Shown here in pieces: positions 1-12,477 of a DNA stretch of 64,000 bases. The stretch comes from Ailurus styani (taxonomy: Eukaryota; Chordata; Mammalia; Carnivora; Ailuridae): the NCBI GenBank assembly GCA_002007465.1, contig LNAC01000375.1:722831-786830 (forward strand), written 5' to 3'. The first letter of the stretch is position 1; every line of letters starts with the position of its first letter. Under the pieces are notes generated by a model. That model was given only the letters and a program-made list of their open reading frames with translations, did not search any database and was not told the DNA's origin. The position numbers and the translations under genes are program-made.

Positions 1-82
1 ATGCGGGCCTCAATCCCAGGACGCTGAGATCATGACCTGAGCCAAAAGCAGAGGCTTTAGCCCACTGAGCCACCCAGATCCC
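1..82 (-). mobile_element. CAN-SINE, 5' head only, cut by window edge
   Basis: Reverse complement of the SINE head: the plus strand ends in the antisense of GCCTGGGTGGCTCAG (here slightly mutated). The tail lies to the left, outside the window. It belongs to the young GTGGGTTAAAGCC type, with GGGCTAAAGCC here. It sits directly against L1 ORF2 sequence, so it probably inserted into that L1. Confidence 0.85.
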
Positions 83-2058
83 GATATGATTCTTTATGAA
101 GAAAACCCAATAGACTCCACTCCAAAACTGCTAGAATTAATACAGGAATTCAGTAAAGTTTCAGGATATAAAATCAATGCACAGAAATCAGTTGCATTTC
201 TATATACCAACAGCAAGACAGAAGAAAGAGAAATCAAGTGGTTGATCCCATTTACAAGTGCACCCCAAACCATATGATACCTAGGAATAAACCTAACCAA
301 AGAGGCAAAGAAACTGTACTCAGAAAACTATAAAGTACTCATGAAAGAAATTGAGGAAGACACAAAGAAATGGAAAAATATTCCATGCTCATGGATTGGT
401 AGAACAAATATTATGAAAATGTCTATGCTACCTAAAGTGATCTACACATTTAATGCAATCTCTATCAAAATAGCAGCAATTTTTTTCAAAGAGATAGAAC
501 AAATAGTCCTAAAATTTATACGGAACCAGAAAAGACCCTGAATAGCCAGAGGAACGTTGAAAAAGAAAACCAAAGTTGGTGGCATCACAACTCCAGACTT
601 CAAGCTCTATTACAAAGCTGTAATCAAGACAGTATGGTACTGGTACAAAAACAGACACATAGATCAATGGAACAGAATAAAGAGCCCAGAAATGGACCCT
701 CAACTCTACGGTCAACTCCCCTTCAACAAAGCAGGAAAGAATGTCCAATGAAAAAAAGACAATCTCTTCAACAAATGGTGTTGGGAAAACTGGACAGCCA
801 CATGCAGAAGAATGAAACTGGACCATTTCCTTACACCACACAAAAAAATTGACTCGGATGGATGAAAGACCTCAATGTGAGACAGGAATCCATCAAAATC
901 TTTGAGGAGAACACAGGCAGCAACTTCTTTGACCTCAGCTGCAGCAACTTCTTCCTAGAAACTTCACCAAAGGCAAGGGAAACAAGGGCAAAAATGAACT
1001 ATTGGGACTTCTTCAAGACCAAAAGCTTTTGCACAGCAAAGGAAATAGTCAACAAAACCAAAAGACGACTGCCAGAATGGGATAAGATATTTGCAAATGA
1101 CATATCAGATAAAGGGCTTGTATCCAAAATCTATAAAAAAACTTCTCAAACTCAACACCCAAAGAACAAATAATCCAATCAAGAAATGGGGAGAAGACAT
1201 GAACAAACATTTTTGGAAAGAAGACATGCAAAGCCCGACAGACACATGAAAAAGTGCCCAATATCACTCGGTGATATTGTAAGATACCACCGTGAGATAC
1301 CACTTCACAGCAGTCAGAATGGCTAAAATTAACATGTCAGGAAATGGCAGATGTTGGCGAGGATGCGGAGAAAGGGGAACCCTCCTACACTGTTGGTGAG
1401 AGTGCAAGCTGGTGCAGCCACTCTGGATACAGTATGGAGGTTCCTCAAAAAGGTGGAAATTGAGCTACCCTATAACCCAGCAATCGCACTACTGGGTATT
1501 TACCCTAAAGATACAAATGTAGTGATCCAAAGATGCATGTGGACCTGAATGTTTATAGCAGCAATGTCCAAAATAGCCAAACTATGGAAAAACCTAAATG
1601 TCCATCAACAGATGAACTGATAAAGAAGAAGTGGTATATACGTATACAATGGAATGCTACGCCACCAAAAAAACCCCCAAATCTTGTCATTTGCAATGAT
1701 GTGGATGGAACTAGAGGCTATTATGCTAAGTGAAATAAGTCAGTCAGAGAAAGACAAGATCTCTCCGATCTCTCTGATATAAGGAATTTGAGAGGCAGTG
1801 CGGGGGGGGGGTTATGAGGGGTAGGGAGGGAAAAAATGAAACAAGATGGGATTAGGAAGGAGACAAACAATACATAAGAGACTCTTAATCTCATGAAACA
1901 ATCTGAGGGTTGCTGGGGGATGTGGGGGTAGGGATAGGGTGGCTGGGTTATGGACATTGGGGAGGGTATGTGCTATGATGAGTGCTGTGAAATGGGTAAG
2001 CCTGATGATTCACAGACCTGTACCTCTGGGGTAAATAATATATTATATGTTAATTTAA
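83..2058 (+). mobile_element. L1 LINE, 3' part (ORF2 C-terminal region and 3' UTR)
   Basis: Sense L1. The first 1.65 kb is homologous to the post-catalytic part of ORF2 and the rest is the carnivoran L1 3' UTR, with G-rich stretches around 1800-1990, a conserved block ending in CTGATGATTCACAGACCTG (about 2003-2021) and an A-rich end. The nearby L1 tails at 28618-28847 (minus) and 43193-43398 (plus) carry the same 3' UTR. The upstream part, including the endonuclease and catalytic RT motif, is not in the window; whether it exists to the left is unknown. Confidence 0.92.
86..1650 (+). pseudogene. L1 ORF2 C-terminal remnant, multiply broken
   Basis: Translation in shifting frames gives L1 ORF2-like text: [16 protein letters not shown] near 163-213, then [19 protein letters not shown] (about 373-438), [15 protein letters not shown] (about 580-625), and a C-terminal zone about 1350-1640 that includes [14 protein letters not shown] and FIAAMSKIAKLWKN. 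The family protein acts as reverse transcriptase/endonuclease; this part lies downstream of the catalytic motifs and ends with the cysteine-rich region. In-frame stops at 275-277 and 539-541 plus several frameshifts make it non-coding. No intact frame exceeds about 100 residues. Confidence 0.9.
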
Positions 2059-2755
2059 AAAAATGGGCCAAAGACATCGACACACCTTATCAACAAAAAT
2101 GCACAGATGGCAAATAAGCAAATGAAAAGATGCTCCACTTCATATGTCAACAGGGAAATGATACTTAAAAAAACAATGAAATACCAGTACAAATATTTGA
2201 ATGGCCAAAATCTAGAACACTGATACCTCACCAAATGCTGGAGAGAATATGGTACAATAGAAACTCTCATTCATTGCTGGTAGGAATGCAAAATAATATA
2301 GACACTTGGGAAGACAGTTTAGTGGTTCTTTACAAAAGTAAACATACTATTAACATATGACCAAGGACATGCACAAGTCGGTATTTATACAAAGGAGTTG
2401 AACACATGCTCGTACAAAAAAACCTGCACATGGATGTTTCCAGCCAAAACATGGAAACAACCAAGATGTCCTCAGTAAGTGAACAAATAAATAAACTGTG
2501 GCACATCCAGACAATGGAATACTATTCAGTGATAAAAATAAATGAGCTATCAAACTATGAAAAGACATGGCATTACCTTAAATACTTATTATGAAGTGAA
2601 AGAAGCCAATATTTTAGGTATATATAAAATCCATTATGTAGTTAAAAGAGTTCAAGACAAGAATAATTTTGCAATATATACAAATATCAAATCATTAGGT
2701 TGTACACTGAAGCTAGTATAATGTATATGTCAGTTAAGCCTCAACAAAAGACAAG
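2059..2755 (+). mobile_element. Older, diverged L1 3' end
   Basis: A second sense L1 segment follows the A-rich end of the first. It reads like L1 ORF2 C-terminus (ACCTCACCAAATGCTGGAGA near 2227, then a degraded CAATGGAATACTATTCAGTG at 2512-2531) and ends in a terminal block near 2700-2755 (TTGTACACTGAAGCTAGTAT). It is much more mutated than 83-2058. The likely history is a younger L1 inserted into or beside this one. Confidence 0.75.
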
Positions 2756-5680
2756 AAAATGAAAGTTTCTCCTTCTTGTTTTTATCCATGTATTACTTAA
2801 AAGTTAAACAAATTTTTAAAATATATTAAAAATGTTTCAAGAAAGATAAAATATAGTTAAGGAGTTCAAACTTGATTGTCATATAAATACATTTTCATGT
2901 ACCTATATTATTTGCATATTTTTTTGCTATTAAACTGTAAATTTCGGCCTCATTTGAGCTAATATTATCATTTTGAGCACAAACATTGGCTCAATCAAAT
3001 TAATGATAAAATAGCTACATGATTGTCAACTTGGTTGAGACCAAATGATTGACTTTATGTGACACCCAAACCTTCTAAAATACCTTACCATGAATAATCT
3101 TTTACACAGCGTTGAATAATCCACATACTACACAACAGTAAAAGGGAATTGAAAAAAGTCATAAAGCACTTAGATATGGTGAGGGAAAAGAACAAGAAGC
3201 CATCTGACCTGAATACCATATTTTATTTCAAGAAAAATTATACTGTAAGTGAATCATGTGCTGAAATTTATCAAATATATTTTAAAATGTTGTTATATTT
3301 CCTTACTTTCCTGAGTTCTGTGTCAAAACAGGTATCTGAAACTTATTAAATTCATTTTGTTGTGAAAATTATAAAGTTTACTACATTTTAATAATAAAAC
3401 CACTCGGTTTTAAAAAATAAAGTATTTTTCTCAGTGTTCAGCAACAATTACTTTTTATGAGTTGACACAGTTTTTGATGGAGTCTGTCAGTAGAACTTGT
3501 ATAGTTCTCTTGTTGTAATAAAGGAAATATTCAGGTTTGAATTTCCATAAAAATAGATTTTAGAAAATAACAATTCTGGGATTTATTAGATTTTCCAACA
3601 AAGCACTGTAATTATCTCATATATCAACCATAACTAGTGCTTATTATAAGTGCTAGTTGTAATCATTTCCTGATTTTGTTGATGTCCAAAGAATACTGAA
3701 GGTGTATTTGCAGTTTACCTTAAAATGATGAGTTCAGAACCCTAAGTTTCCTCTTAAATTTTTGTTAAATATTTGTATAGAGAACATAATGGTTTTCTAT
3801 CAGAATTTACATAATTGCATGAAAGGTTAACTGATTATATTTTTCTTTTGATCCTAGAAGAGGATTAGGTATTTAACCCTTGGGTTGTGAAATTCAGAAC
3901 CTCTGTCCTGTTTTGCTTCACATCCTTTGATTTTTCTGGCTGTGCACTTGACTGTTTCTCAAATTATTTGAAATTTTATTTGAGTGCAGCTTTCATTGTA
4001 CCAGTGAGAAAGCTTGGATCCAGGGAGAAATAGAAGATGAGTTCTTGAATATGATAAAGTATTTAATAAGTGAAGCTAAGTAATTTTTTAAAAAGGCCCA
4101 AATATGGATGCATGTACTCCCTCCTACTCACCAAGTTTTAAGAATTCAAAAACACAAGCTACCATATTTTCACTCTGCATATTCTTCAAATTCAGGTGTG
4201 ATAAACTCTTTTCCAGTGATATGTAAATTTGTACCTTGGTAAACTTTTGAGTTCCACCATTTATTTTGTTCTTTAACAAGTGTGATTAAGTCTATACCTA
4301 CTCTTGCACTATAAATACGTAATTACTAGTTATAACTCAATATCTCTGGTGGCACAGAGCAAAATCTATCCTACTTTTAGAATTCAGTATTTTAGATTAT
4401 CCTTAAACATTTTACTAAAGGTTAAACTTAACCCTCAATCTAGGAGAACAATCCTTGACCTGTTATTTCTTTCAGTGCCTGTTTTTCCTATCTCTCCCTT
4501 TACTCCACATCGTCAAACAGCAAATCATACACCGTACCACTTGATGACAAGTTAAATTCAACAAACATGCATATGAAGTAGGCAGAGATTTATTTCAATC
4601 CCAAAGTGATCTTCTAATTTTGTTATCCAGAGTAACACTGCATTTTATTATAGGTAATCTTACTTTGTATAGGAATTCTATTCCGCTTTGATGAGTTTTT
4701 TGGTGCACTGATAATATAATAATATAATCCTCTGGTTTATTTTAAATCATTTTTTAAAAAAATACGCACCATCTATAAGGAAATACTTTGTAGGCAATGC
4801 ATTAGTTTAAAAACTTTAGTAAAATCTTGATTGCGTTTTAGGTAGTACAACTGGTTTAACATCTTATTTTTCTGGATGTAGGGTATGACCATGTCTCCAG
4901 TAGATTTTTGAGAACACATGAGTTTAAAGATTGAGAATATATATTTGATTATTAAATTCTTTGAAAATCACAATAAAAAGACTGCCCTCCCAATGAGGTT
5001 TTATGGATTATTGAACAGAAGGCAGATACCCAAAACCTGATGTGTGCCTGGATGAGATGATTTTATGGAAATTGTATTCTTATCAAAAAAGATTAAAAAT
5101 TTTCAGAAAATCTCATAGGTAATTATCCAGGCAGCTTTTGGCATGTGATTGATTGGTTTTGAAACACATTAGAACCCCTTGAGCAGAAGCACAGTTAAAA
5201 GCTTAAGTCTAGACATGAGGTCATCATTCTTCATTATCATATTCTATGGTAAGAAAAAATGATATCCTGGTGATTAAAATACACATTCTTATTGATAGAG
5301 TTTTCCACTGAAAACTTAATTATTCTTGCTTGAATCCATTGTGTTTCCCACATCTGAGGATTCACGTCTTTAGCCCAACTTGGAAAAATCATGTGTTGTT
5401 ATCTTTCCAAATAATAATTCTCTTCAATTCTCTCTACTCATGACTTCTAGAATCCCATTAGATTGGTGTTGGCCCTTTGTGAAACTTTGAAAGCTTATTT
5501 ATATTGTCTTACCTCCAGGATCAACATGAATAAATTGGTTTGTCTCATTTCATGGAATCCAGGTCTATTGTACCTTTGCCAAGATGTAAAAGGCCTGAGC
5601 CTGGCAATTATGGCAAATTAGCAGCTGTGGAAACAGTAAAAACCTCACTTAGTAAGCATATGTGCTATTTGGAATAGTAT
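2756..5680. other. AT-rich stretch, nothing recognised
   Basis: No SINE, LTR, LINE or coding signal that I can identify. Open frames here (for example 3149-3349 and 4304-4555) are short, have no recognisable motif and occur as expected by chance in AT-rich DNA. Confidence 0.6.
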
Positions 5681-5684
5681 TTGA

Positions 5685-5960
5685 ATCAGTTAGGACTTTT
5701 GTTTGCAGGTAACCAGGAAACTAACTTCCAACTGACAGTGAAAGAAAAGAAAATTTATTTTATAGCTTACATATTCCACAATGGTTCCTTGCCATTTGCT
5801 TCTGTTCCTTTCCCATTTTCCTCTTTCCATTTTCAGATACAGCTTTTTCTTCAAAATCCCACATATCATCCGGTCTTACCATGTCTATGTCTTTTGACTT
5901 AATTCACTTACGTGAACATGGTGAAAATGGCTGCTAGCAAGTAGCAAGATCCTCTCAGTT
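5685..5960 (+). repeat. Possible ancient interspersed repeat, family uncertain
   Basis: The layout TTTGTTTGCAGGTAACCAGG (5699-5718), then AAAATTTATTTTATAGCTTAC, a CT-rich middle, and GGTGAAAATGGCTGCTAGCA near 5920-5939 resembles a common eutherian repeat that starts with a TTGCAAGTAACAGAAA-type block. A second candidate with the same layout is at 57615-57910. I cannot name the family. Confidence 0.35.
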
Positions 5961-6529
5961 CCAAAAAGAAAAATAAAAAGGGTTGGGGGGAGAATTTTTG
6001 TTTGTTTGTTTTCTTCTGACAGGCTTTTACACATGTTTAGGATCCATTCTGATTGAAACATTTTAATGGTAATGTTCAAACTGATATAAATCAATGCCCC
6101 CAGGGTGATCAAATTGCATTATTTGGTCACATGGTGGGTATGGAATGTTTGCACTCTTTGACCCAAGGCAGGGTTACATGTCCCAAACGTAGAGTTATAG
6201 GTATAATAAATAAAATACATATACCCCAGATAGGCAAGATAAGGTTCCTAAAAGACATTTCAAACACTCTTACTAGTAAAAAATGCAATGGTTATTGGAT
6301 GACCAAAATCAGCATATGTTCACCTTAGTTAAGATAGTAAGGTAATTGACCAGAAAACAAATTGCACAAGTATTTACATAATTAGAAAAAAAGGATAAGT
6401 ATGATATATTTTAACAAGATTCAAAATTACATAAATGTGAAGTTAATATATTAACTATATGTTAAATTATAATATATGCTTGCAATAGATTTTATTAATG
6501 CTTCCTAAATATTCAGTTTTCTTCCTGTT
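5961..6529. other. No recognisable feature
   Basis: AT-rich unique-looking sequence. A 91-codon open frame at 6053-6328 shows no motif that I recognise. Confidence 0.55.
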
Positions 6530-6848
6530 GTGCCTCTCTCTGAAGCAGAAATATATATCCTTGCCCTGGCAATATCAAGGTCGACTTGAATTGGCCAATT
6601 TAATGTTAATACAAGTGCCATATGTTACTTCTTGGCAGAAGCTTTAAAGCGATTGTGTGATTTCCCATGTCTTTTTTCACTTATTCACAGTGGCTTCAAG
6701 TGTACTCAGACGCTGAGGAGTGAAATAAAGATGCAGTGGAGCCAAATGAATCTGATATGGATAGACATGTTGTTTGAGTGAAAAAATAAACATATGTTAA
6801 TACAAGCTACTAAAAGTTTGAAGTTATTTGTTGTTGTAGTATTACAGT
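6530..6848 (+). mobile_element. MLT1-like LTR fragment (ERVL-MaLR)
   Basis: Contains the order typical of MaLR LTR 3' halves: GCAGAAGCTTTAAAGCGATT (6638-6657), TGTGTGATTTCCCATG, a block with ATGCAGTGGAGCC, a GGATAGACATGT motif, then AAATAAACATATGTTAATAC and a TTTGTTGTTGTAGTATTACA end. Diverged and without clear ends. An old solo LTR with no internal retroviral sequence next to it. Confidence 0.55.
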
Positions 6849-7295
6849 ACAAATCCTGAATAAATATGTAAAATGATAAAATTATTACTGCATAGAGTAT
6901 TTAAGGTGCTCTTTTATCAATTTTGGAGAATGGCAAATTAACACAACTTAACTTTAGATCATTGGAAAACGAAACAAAGACAGAAGAAAATAAACAGCAC
7001 CTGTGTCCCCCACAATAAAATTATCTGAGAATGCTATTATAAAGAGTATCTTTTGAAGAGAGGTTGCATTATCTTGAAACCAAAAATCATATCACATTTC
7101 TTTCTTTGGATACATATTTGTATTACACATGCTTCCACCTTGATTGGCTATAGAAGATTATTTTATTTCATCAACCTGGAGAAACCTCAAGGAATGCTTA
7201 GGTTTAGATAGTCCACAAGTTAGCCCTTGCCATACACTCTATATTCTTTCTCTCCTTAAATCAGTAATCTAGCCCACTCAGGTAGCTGCTTCTCC
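6849..7295. other. No recognisable feature
   Basis: AT-rich sequence between the LTR fragment and the first copy of the 289-bp duplication. Confidence 0.55.
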
Positions 7296-7584
7296 CCTGG
7301 GATTTTTATATCAAGCATGAATTAAGGCCAATCACCTAATATTCTACTATACAGCCAAGACAAGACTATTTCACTGGGGGAATTTCTTTAAGGGTTGGAG
7401 GATAAGAGAGGAACTTTAAAAAAACAATTTAAAGAATTCTACTAGATATGGTTATTACCAAAGAATTTTAACCCCACTCACTCTTCATCCAACAGTGGCT
7501 TTAATTTTGTATATCTAAATGCCCAAATATAAACAGTTTTCTATATGCTGGGCCCCAAAAGGTTTTTTTCCTAAAAAACCAATA
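7296..7584. repeat. 289-bp direct duplication, copy 1
   Basis: Identical to 7586-7874 apart from T at 7342 versus C at 7632. The two copies are separated by only one N (7585). The unit itself is unique-looking sequence, not a known repeat. Probably an assembly overlap left uncollapsed. Confidence 0.95.
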
Positions 7585-7585
7585 N
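7585..7585. other. Single-N assembly join
   Basis: A lone undetermined base exactly at the junction of two near-identical direct copies, as at 25786 and 33612. Confidence 0.95.
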
Positions 7586-7874
7586 CCTGGGATTTTTATA
7601 TCAAGCATGAATTAAGGCCAATCACCTAATACTCTACTATACAGCCAAGACAAGACTATTTCACTGGGGGAATTTCTTTAAGGGTTGGAGGATAAGAGAG
7701 GAACTTTAAAAAAACAATTTAAAGAATTCTACTAGATATGGTTATTACCAAAGAATTTTAACCCCACTCACTCTTCATCCAACAGTGGCTTTAATTTTGT
7801 ATATCTAAATGCCCAAATATAAACAGTTTTCTATATGCTGGGCCCCAAAAGGTTTTTTTCCTAAAAAACCAATA
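7586..7874. repeat. 289-bp direct duplication, copy 2
   Basis: Second copy of 7296-7584, offset exactly 290 bases, one substitution (C at 7632). Sequence then continues into AT-rich DNA without a break. Confidence 0.95.
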
Positions 7875-8728
7875 AGAACAAAACCATATATTTCTAAGCT
7901 TAAGATTTCTTTTGCTTTTTATACTTTCATGGAATACATTTTTACAATGTATCTAAGAATCTGGTCTTATTCAAAGTATTTTCAGGCAAAAAAACTCAGG
8001 CATGAAATGCATATACACTTTTTTCCCCTATAGCCTATTCTGCCTTTTCAACACTCACTTTGCCTCTGATAATAGAAAACACAAATGAGTCTGTTCTATA
8101 GAGACTTGATCAATTTGGTATTTTCTAAATCATTTCATGCTTAATCTAATTCAATTCTAGATATCCACACACTGACTTATCTTCCCAAGATGGTATGTGC
8201 ATCTGATCCAAAGCCATCCTTGGTCTTCTCACCATCACTGGTCATTGAACCATGAGTTCTTCCTTTTTCTTACCTTGTTTTTGTTTTGTTGGTGCCCTTC
8301 TTAGTCATTTTTCACCCTTCTAGCAACAGTCATATGCTCTCTCATACTTTTCTCTGCAGAGAAGAGACTCAGTGATCATCATGGCACAACAAATTTCTTT
8401 AAGGTATTTGTATTTTCCTTAAGCTTCAACAGGAAAAAAAACAAAGCAGTCTGCATGACTAAAATTCTTTTATATATCTAGAGTTGCTATTGCATGCACT
8501 TTCTCCAACATTGGTGTTAGGTACCTTTACAAGGACTGAGATTAAACCAATGTTTCTTCTATTGCTCTTCTTTTGGAATCTGCTCCATCTGCCTAGGTAA
8601 CATTTATATAACCAAGGAGGATTAAGTACCATAATCCCCCATCTGTTCTTTTACCAATGTATTGCTACGGCTTAGCAGGCTCTGCACCTTCCACAGCTTA
8701 GACCTTAAACTCAAAAGTTTCCTTCTTG
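7875..8728. other. No recognisable feature
   Basis: Moderately AT-rich sequence without a repeat or coding signature that I can name. Confidence 0.55.
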
Positions 8729-8906
8729 TGGCACCTGGGTTAATGTGTTGACTGTCTGACTCTTGATTTAGGCTCAGGTCATGATTTCAGGGTTGTGAAA
8801 ATCAGCCTCTTGTTGGGCTCCATGCTGGGCTTAGAGACTGCTTAAGATTCTCTCTTTCCCTCCCCCTAGCCCACCATCTCCCTCCCTCTCTTAAAAAAAA
8901 AAAAAA
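8729..8906 (+). mobile_element. CAN-SINE, older type
   Basis: Diverged head (GGCACCTGGGTTAATGTG), internal CAGGTCATGATTTCAGGGTT, pyrimidine-rich tract and a run of A ending near 8906. The flanking AAAGTTTCCTTCTT-like sequence recurs at 8905-8918 and after the next SINE, at about 9095-9108. Confidence 0.85.
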
Positions 8907-8918
8907 GTTTCTTTCTTT

Positions 8919-9096
8919 TTTTTTTTTCTTTAAAGATTTGAGAGAGAACACAGGAGTGGGGGAAGGGCAGAGGGAGAGGGACAAGCAGACTCCTTACTGA
9001 GCAGGGAGCCTGACTGGAGGCTTGATTTCAGGATCCTGGGATCATGACCTGAACTGAAGGCACATGCTTAACGACTGAGCCATACAGGAGCCCCAA
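8919..9096 (-). mobile_element. CAN-SINE, tail-to-tail with its neighbour
   Basis: Antisense copy: poly-T, TTTAAAGATTTGAGAGAGA, GGATCATGACCTGA and the inverted head ending in GCCCC near 9096. Its tail faces that of the SINE at 8729-8906 with about 12 bases between, so the two can pair as an inverted repeat. Confidence 0.85.
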
Positions 9097-9109
9097 AAAT
9101 TTCCTTCTT

Positions 9110-9998
9110 AATGATATACATGCTGAAGTACTTCAAATAAAATATATTGGTATTTGCAAATTACCTACAAAGGCATCCAAAACCAAGATGAATAGAGTTA
9201 TATATAAATGGATAAATATATAATAAAGTAAAAATAGTGAAATATTTGCAGTAAAATCTAGGAAGAGTGGAGGCAGGTGTTCACTATAAACTATATTCAA
9301 TGTTTCTGTATATATGAAATCTTTCACAAAAAATTTGGGGCAATTTCTCAAAATCGTTGCCTCTTTCATGATTTTTAAGAATCCATTTGGAATGTAAAAC
9401 AGAAAGAAACCAGATCTTTGATGTCTCAATTCTGAGTATTTCTTCTCCTGAGGCAACGTATGCCTTTGACTTCATAGGCAAAAATCACAATGTTATAAGA
9501 AAATGTGCGAAAAGCAATACAGTAGAATCTTGGTTAATATTCTAATATTATATTGAGATATACATATGAATTTATCTATGTATATATCCTACAGATGATA
9601 TCTGATTTTTTAAAAAAATGTTAGCAAACTGCATTATGAACAGCTTAGATTCTTGTTTCCTTGTTTTTTCACCAAGCTCTATATCATGGAAATATGTTCA
9701 TATTTTGAAATTCATTAGAGTAAATGGTATTTCTTCACCGTAGAACATTTTGTGGTTTGAATATTTCAAAATTTGTTTTTATGTGTAATTTATTTCTAAA
9801 ATTTTCCATATATAATAATAAATGATAAAATAAAAATAATAAAATTATATTTATGTGATTAGCCTCAAATTATTTCTTAAGGATAGACTCCTAAGAAGTG
9901 GAATTATTGAGCAAAATAATATGGATCTATTTAAGATTTTTGTTATGTACTGCACCACTGCTCCTCAAATGATTATATACATCTCCTCCCACGAAAGA
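9110..9998. other. AT-rich stretch, nothing recognised
   Basis: No repeat family identified. Overlapping minus-strand open frames at 9133-9481 have no recognisable domain. Confidence 0.55.
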
Positions 9999-10010
9999 TA
10001 TGCATGTCTA

Positions 10011-10210
10011 GGGACGCCTGGGTGGCTCAGTGGGTTAAAGCCTCTGTCTTCAGCTCTGGTCATGATCTCAGGGTCCTGGGATCAAGGCCTGAATCAAGCT
10101 CCCTGCTCGGCAAGGAGCCTGCTTCCTCCTCTTTCTCTTCCTGCCTTTCAGCCTACTTGTGATCTCTCTCTCTCTCTCTATCAAATAAATAAATAAAATT
10201 AAAAAAAAAG
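10011..10210 (+). mobile_element. CAN-SINE, young GGGTTAAAGCC type
   Basis: Complete head to tail, ending in (AAAT)n and an A-run. Target duplication TATGCATGTC at 9999-10008 and 10212-10221. Confidence 0.95.
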
Positions 10211-10406
10211 GTATGCATGTCCATTTCAACACATTTCTTCAACAACATAAATGACATATTTTCCTCTGTATCAGATTCGTGGGCAAAATGATTCTTTATA
10301 AAATTAATTTCTTTGATTTTTAGCAAAGTTAAACAATTAATCAGAGTGTCATATATTTATATTTGTATGTAAAATTTGCATACTTTCTAATCATATCCTT
10401 TGCCCA

Positions 10407-10590
10407 TTTTTTTAAAAGATTTTAACCATTTATTTGAGAGACAGAGAGTGTGTAAGAGAGCAGAAGCAGGAGAGCCAGAAGCAGGCTGCCCATCCAGCAG
10501 GGAGCCTGATGTGGGCTCAATCCCAGGACTCTAGGATCATGACCTGAGGCGAAAGTGGCTGCCTAACCAACTGAGCCACCCAGGTGCCCC
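10407..10590 (-). mobile_element. CAN-SINE
   Basis: Antisense copy from a T-run with TAAAAGATTTTAACC to the inverted head CCACCCAGGTGCCCC. Imperfect target duplication, TCCTTTGCCCA before and TCCTTTTTCCA after. Confidence 0.93.
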
Positions 10591-10761
10591 TCCTTTTTCC
10601 ATTTCTTAATAATCCTATTATTAGTCTATAAAAGCAATTTATATACTGAGTATTTTCTAGATTTTAATCCACTGAAATATATTACAATTATACTTCCTAA
10701 ATTAGTTGTTTGCCTTTTAATTTTGTTTGTGTTATTTTGAAGACTACAGAATGTGTTAATT

Positions 10762-10955
10762 TTGGGTGCCTGGATGCCTCAGCCAGTTAAGCGTCTATCT
10801 TAAGCTTAGGTCATGATCTCGGGGTCCTAGGATCGAGCCCCACATCAGGGCTCCCTGCTTAGGGGGAGTCTGCTTCTCCGTCCCCCTCTGCCTTTCCCCC
10901 CAACTCATGCTCCCTCTCTCCCTCTATCAAATAAATACAACATTTTTTTTAAAAA
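10762..10955 (+). mobile_element. CAN-SINE
   Basis: Sense copy with head GGGTGCCTGGATGCCTCAGC and a mixed AAATACAACA/T/A tail. Target duplication GAATGTGTTAA (10749-10759) and GAATCTGTTAA (10956-10966), one mismatch. Confidence 0.93.
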
Positions 10956-10966
10956 GAATCTGTTAA

Positions 10967-12465
10967 CTTATAAATATATAAGACTTTCAAAATTATTTCT
11001 ATTTTTTCTTAGCATTTATGCTCAGCAAGACTTTTTGCATGGTTAATTCAACTAAATATTTAGCTATAATATCTAGTTCTTTTACAGCTTCATCTATTAT
11101 ATGTGATATTAGTATATATTTAGAAGTTATACCAATGACCTATCTCTTTCTCTCTCTGTCTATGCACCTATCCAACCATCTATCCATAGTCTGTCAAATA
11201 TAGCTAACCAGTCATCACAATTCCTTTGGTAAAGGCCCTTGTTAATACTCTAAAGCACAAATCTACTTTGAAATAATTCTCCCTTACCTCTTTTGTGAAA
11301 CCCAATTTCATATTATATATTCAGGTTTACTTCAAATACCTCTTGGAAGTTATTGATATATTAACATTATAATGTACATACGATGCACATCTCTGATATA
11401 ATTCCATAGTATTTTTACATAATTCCTATTAGAAAACCGATTGCATAGTATGCTATCTCCTGCTAATCTGATTCTTCCTATATTTATATTAGATACATAA
11501 ATGCATATTTTAAAACTGCAGGTTTATATTTTCAGTGATATTTTAGAAGTCAAGGACTAGGATTCTGGAAGGAGAGCTACCTTTTTTGTCGTGTTGGTCC
11601 TCTTTTAACTTCCTATCAGGGCTACATAAACCCATCAGTCACAATGTATTTCTTATTCACACTATATTCTATTTTACATCAGCAGGAGTTTCTTTTCCAT
11701 GTCATTTTCATACAAGGACCCAGAGTGAAAGAAACATTTCAGCTTATCTGAAATATCACCAGGGAGAGCATTGGAAACATAGTCACATGTTTGCTTTCCT
11801 TAACTTGTTCCTGGATTCCAAGCATCAATTTCACTCACCCTTTACTGGTGAAAACAAATAATGTGGCTTCATCCAACATCAAAAGAGAGGGGATATGCAA
11901 CTTTATCAGGAATGCCAAAAGACTGGAGACACTAATAACGGTGAACAGCTCCATAACTGTAAGATAAACGGTTAATAAATGAGGCAGGAAAGGGAGACTA
12001 TATGAAGTTAAGTTGAAGAACTGCCACATTGTTGGAATCCAGATCAATGTTCAACCTCAGATATGAAAATTAAATAGACTAGAACAAGCTAGACAAGCGT
12101 GTGGCCATGAAAGTCACAAATCTATTTCTTTATAAAAGGAAGTGCCAAATACAGATGATAAGTGAATATACAACTTGAGGAGTGTCTGGTTTTCTTTCTT
12201 TCTTTTTTTTTAACTTTAAAGTATAGAATTCCACAGCTTTGAAATTTCTCTACAGATTCAAATATACAATATGAAAGAAGCATAAATTGTTAAAAATCTA
12301 ACAAGTATAGCTCAAAAAGTAAAGATGACAGAAAAGTCTTCACCAAAATGCAAGCACATGTCATCCAATTGTATGGATTAATAAAAAAAATAATATAACT
12401 TGATCAAGCTGGGTATACCAGTGAATGCATGGTTTATTAACAGTGAAATGTAACATTAAAGGAGA
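10967..12465. other. AT-rich stretch, nothing recognised
   Basis: No repeat or gene signature that I can support. The open frames at 11018-11203 and 11586-11861 have no recognisable motif and are not flanked by credible splice-linked partners that I can see. Confidence 0.55.
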
Positions 12466-12477
12466 GCATTATTTCCT

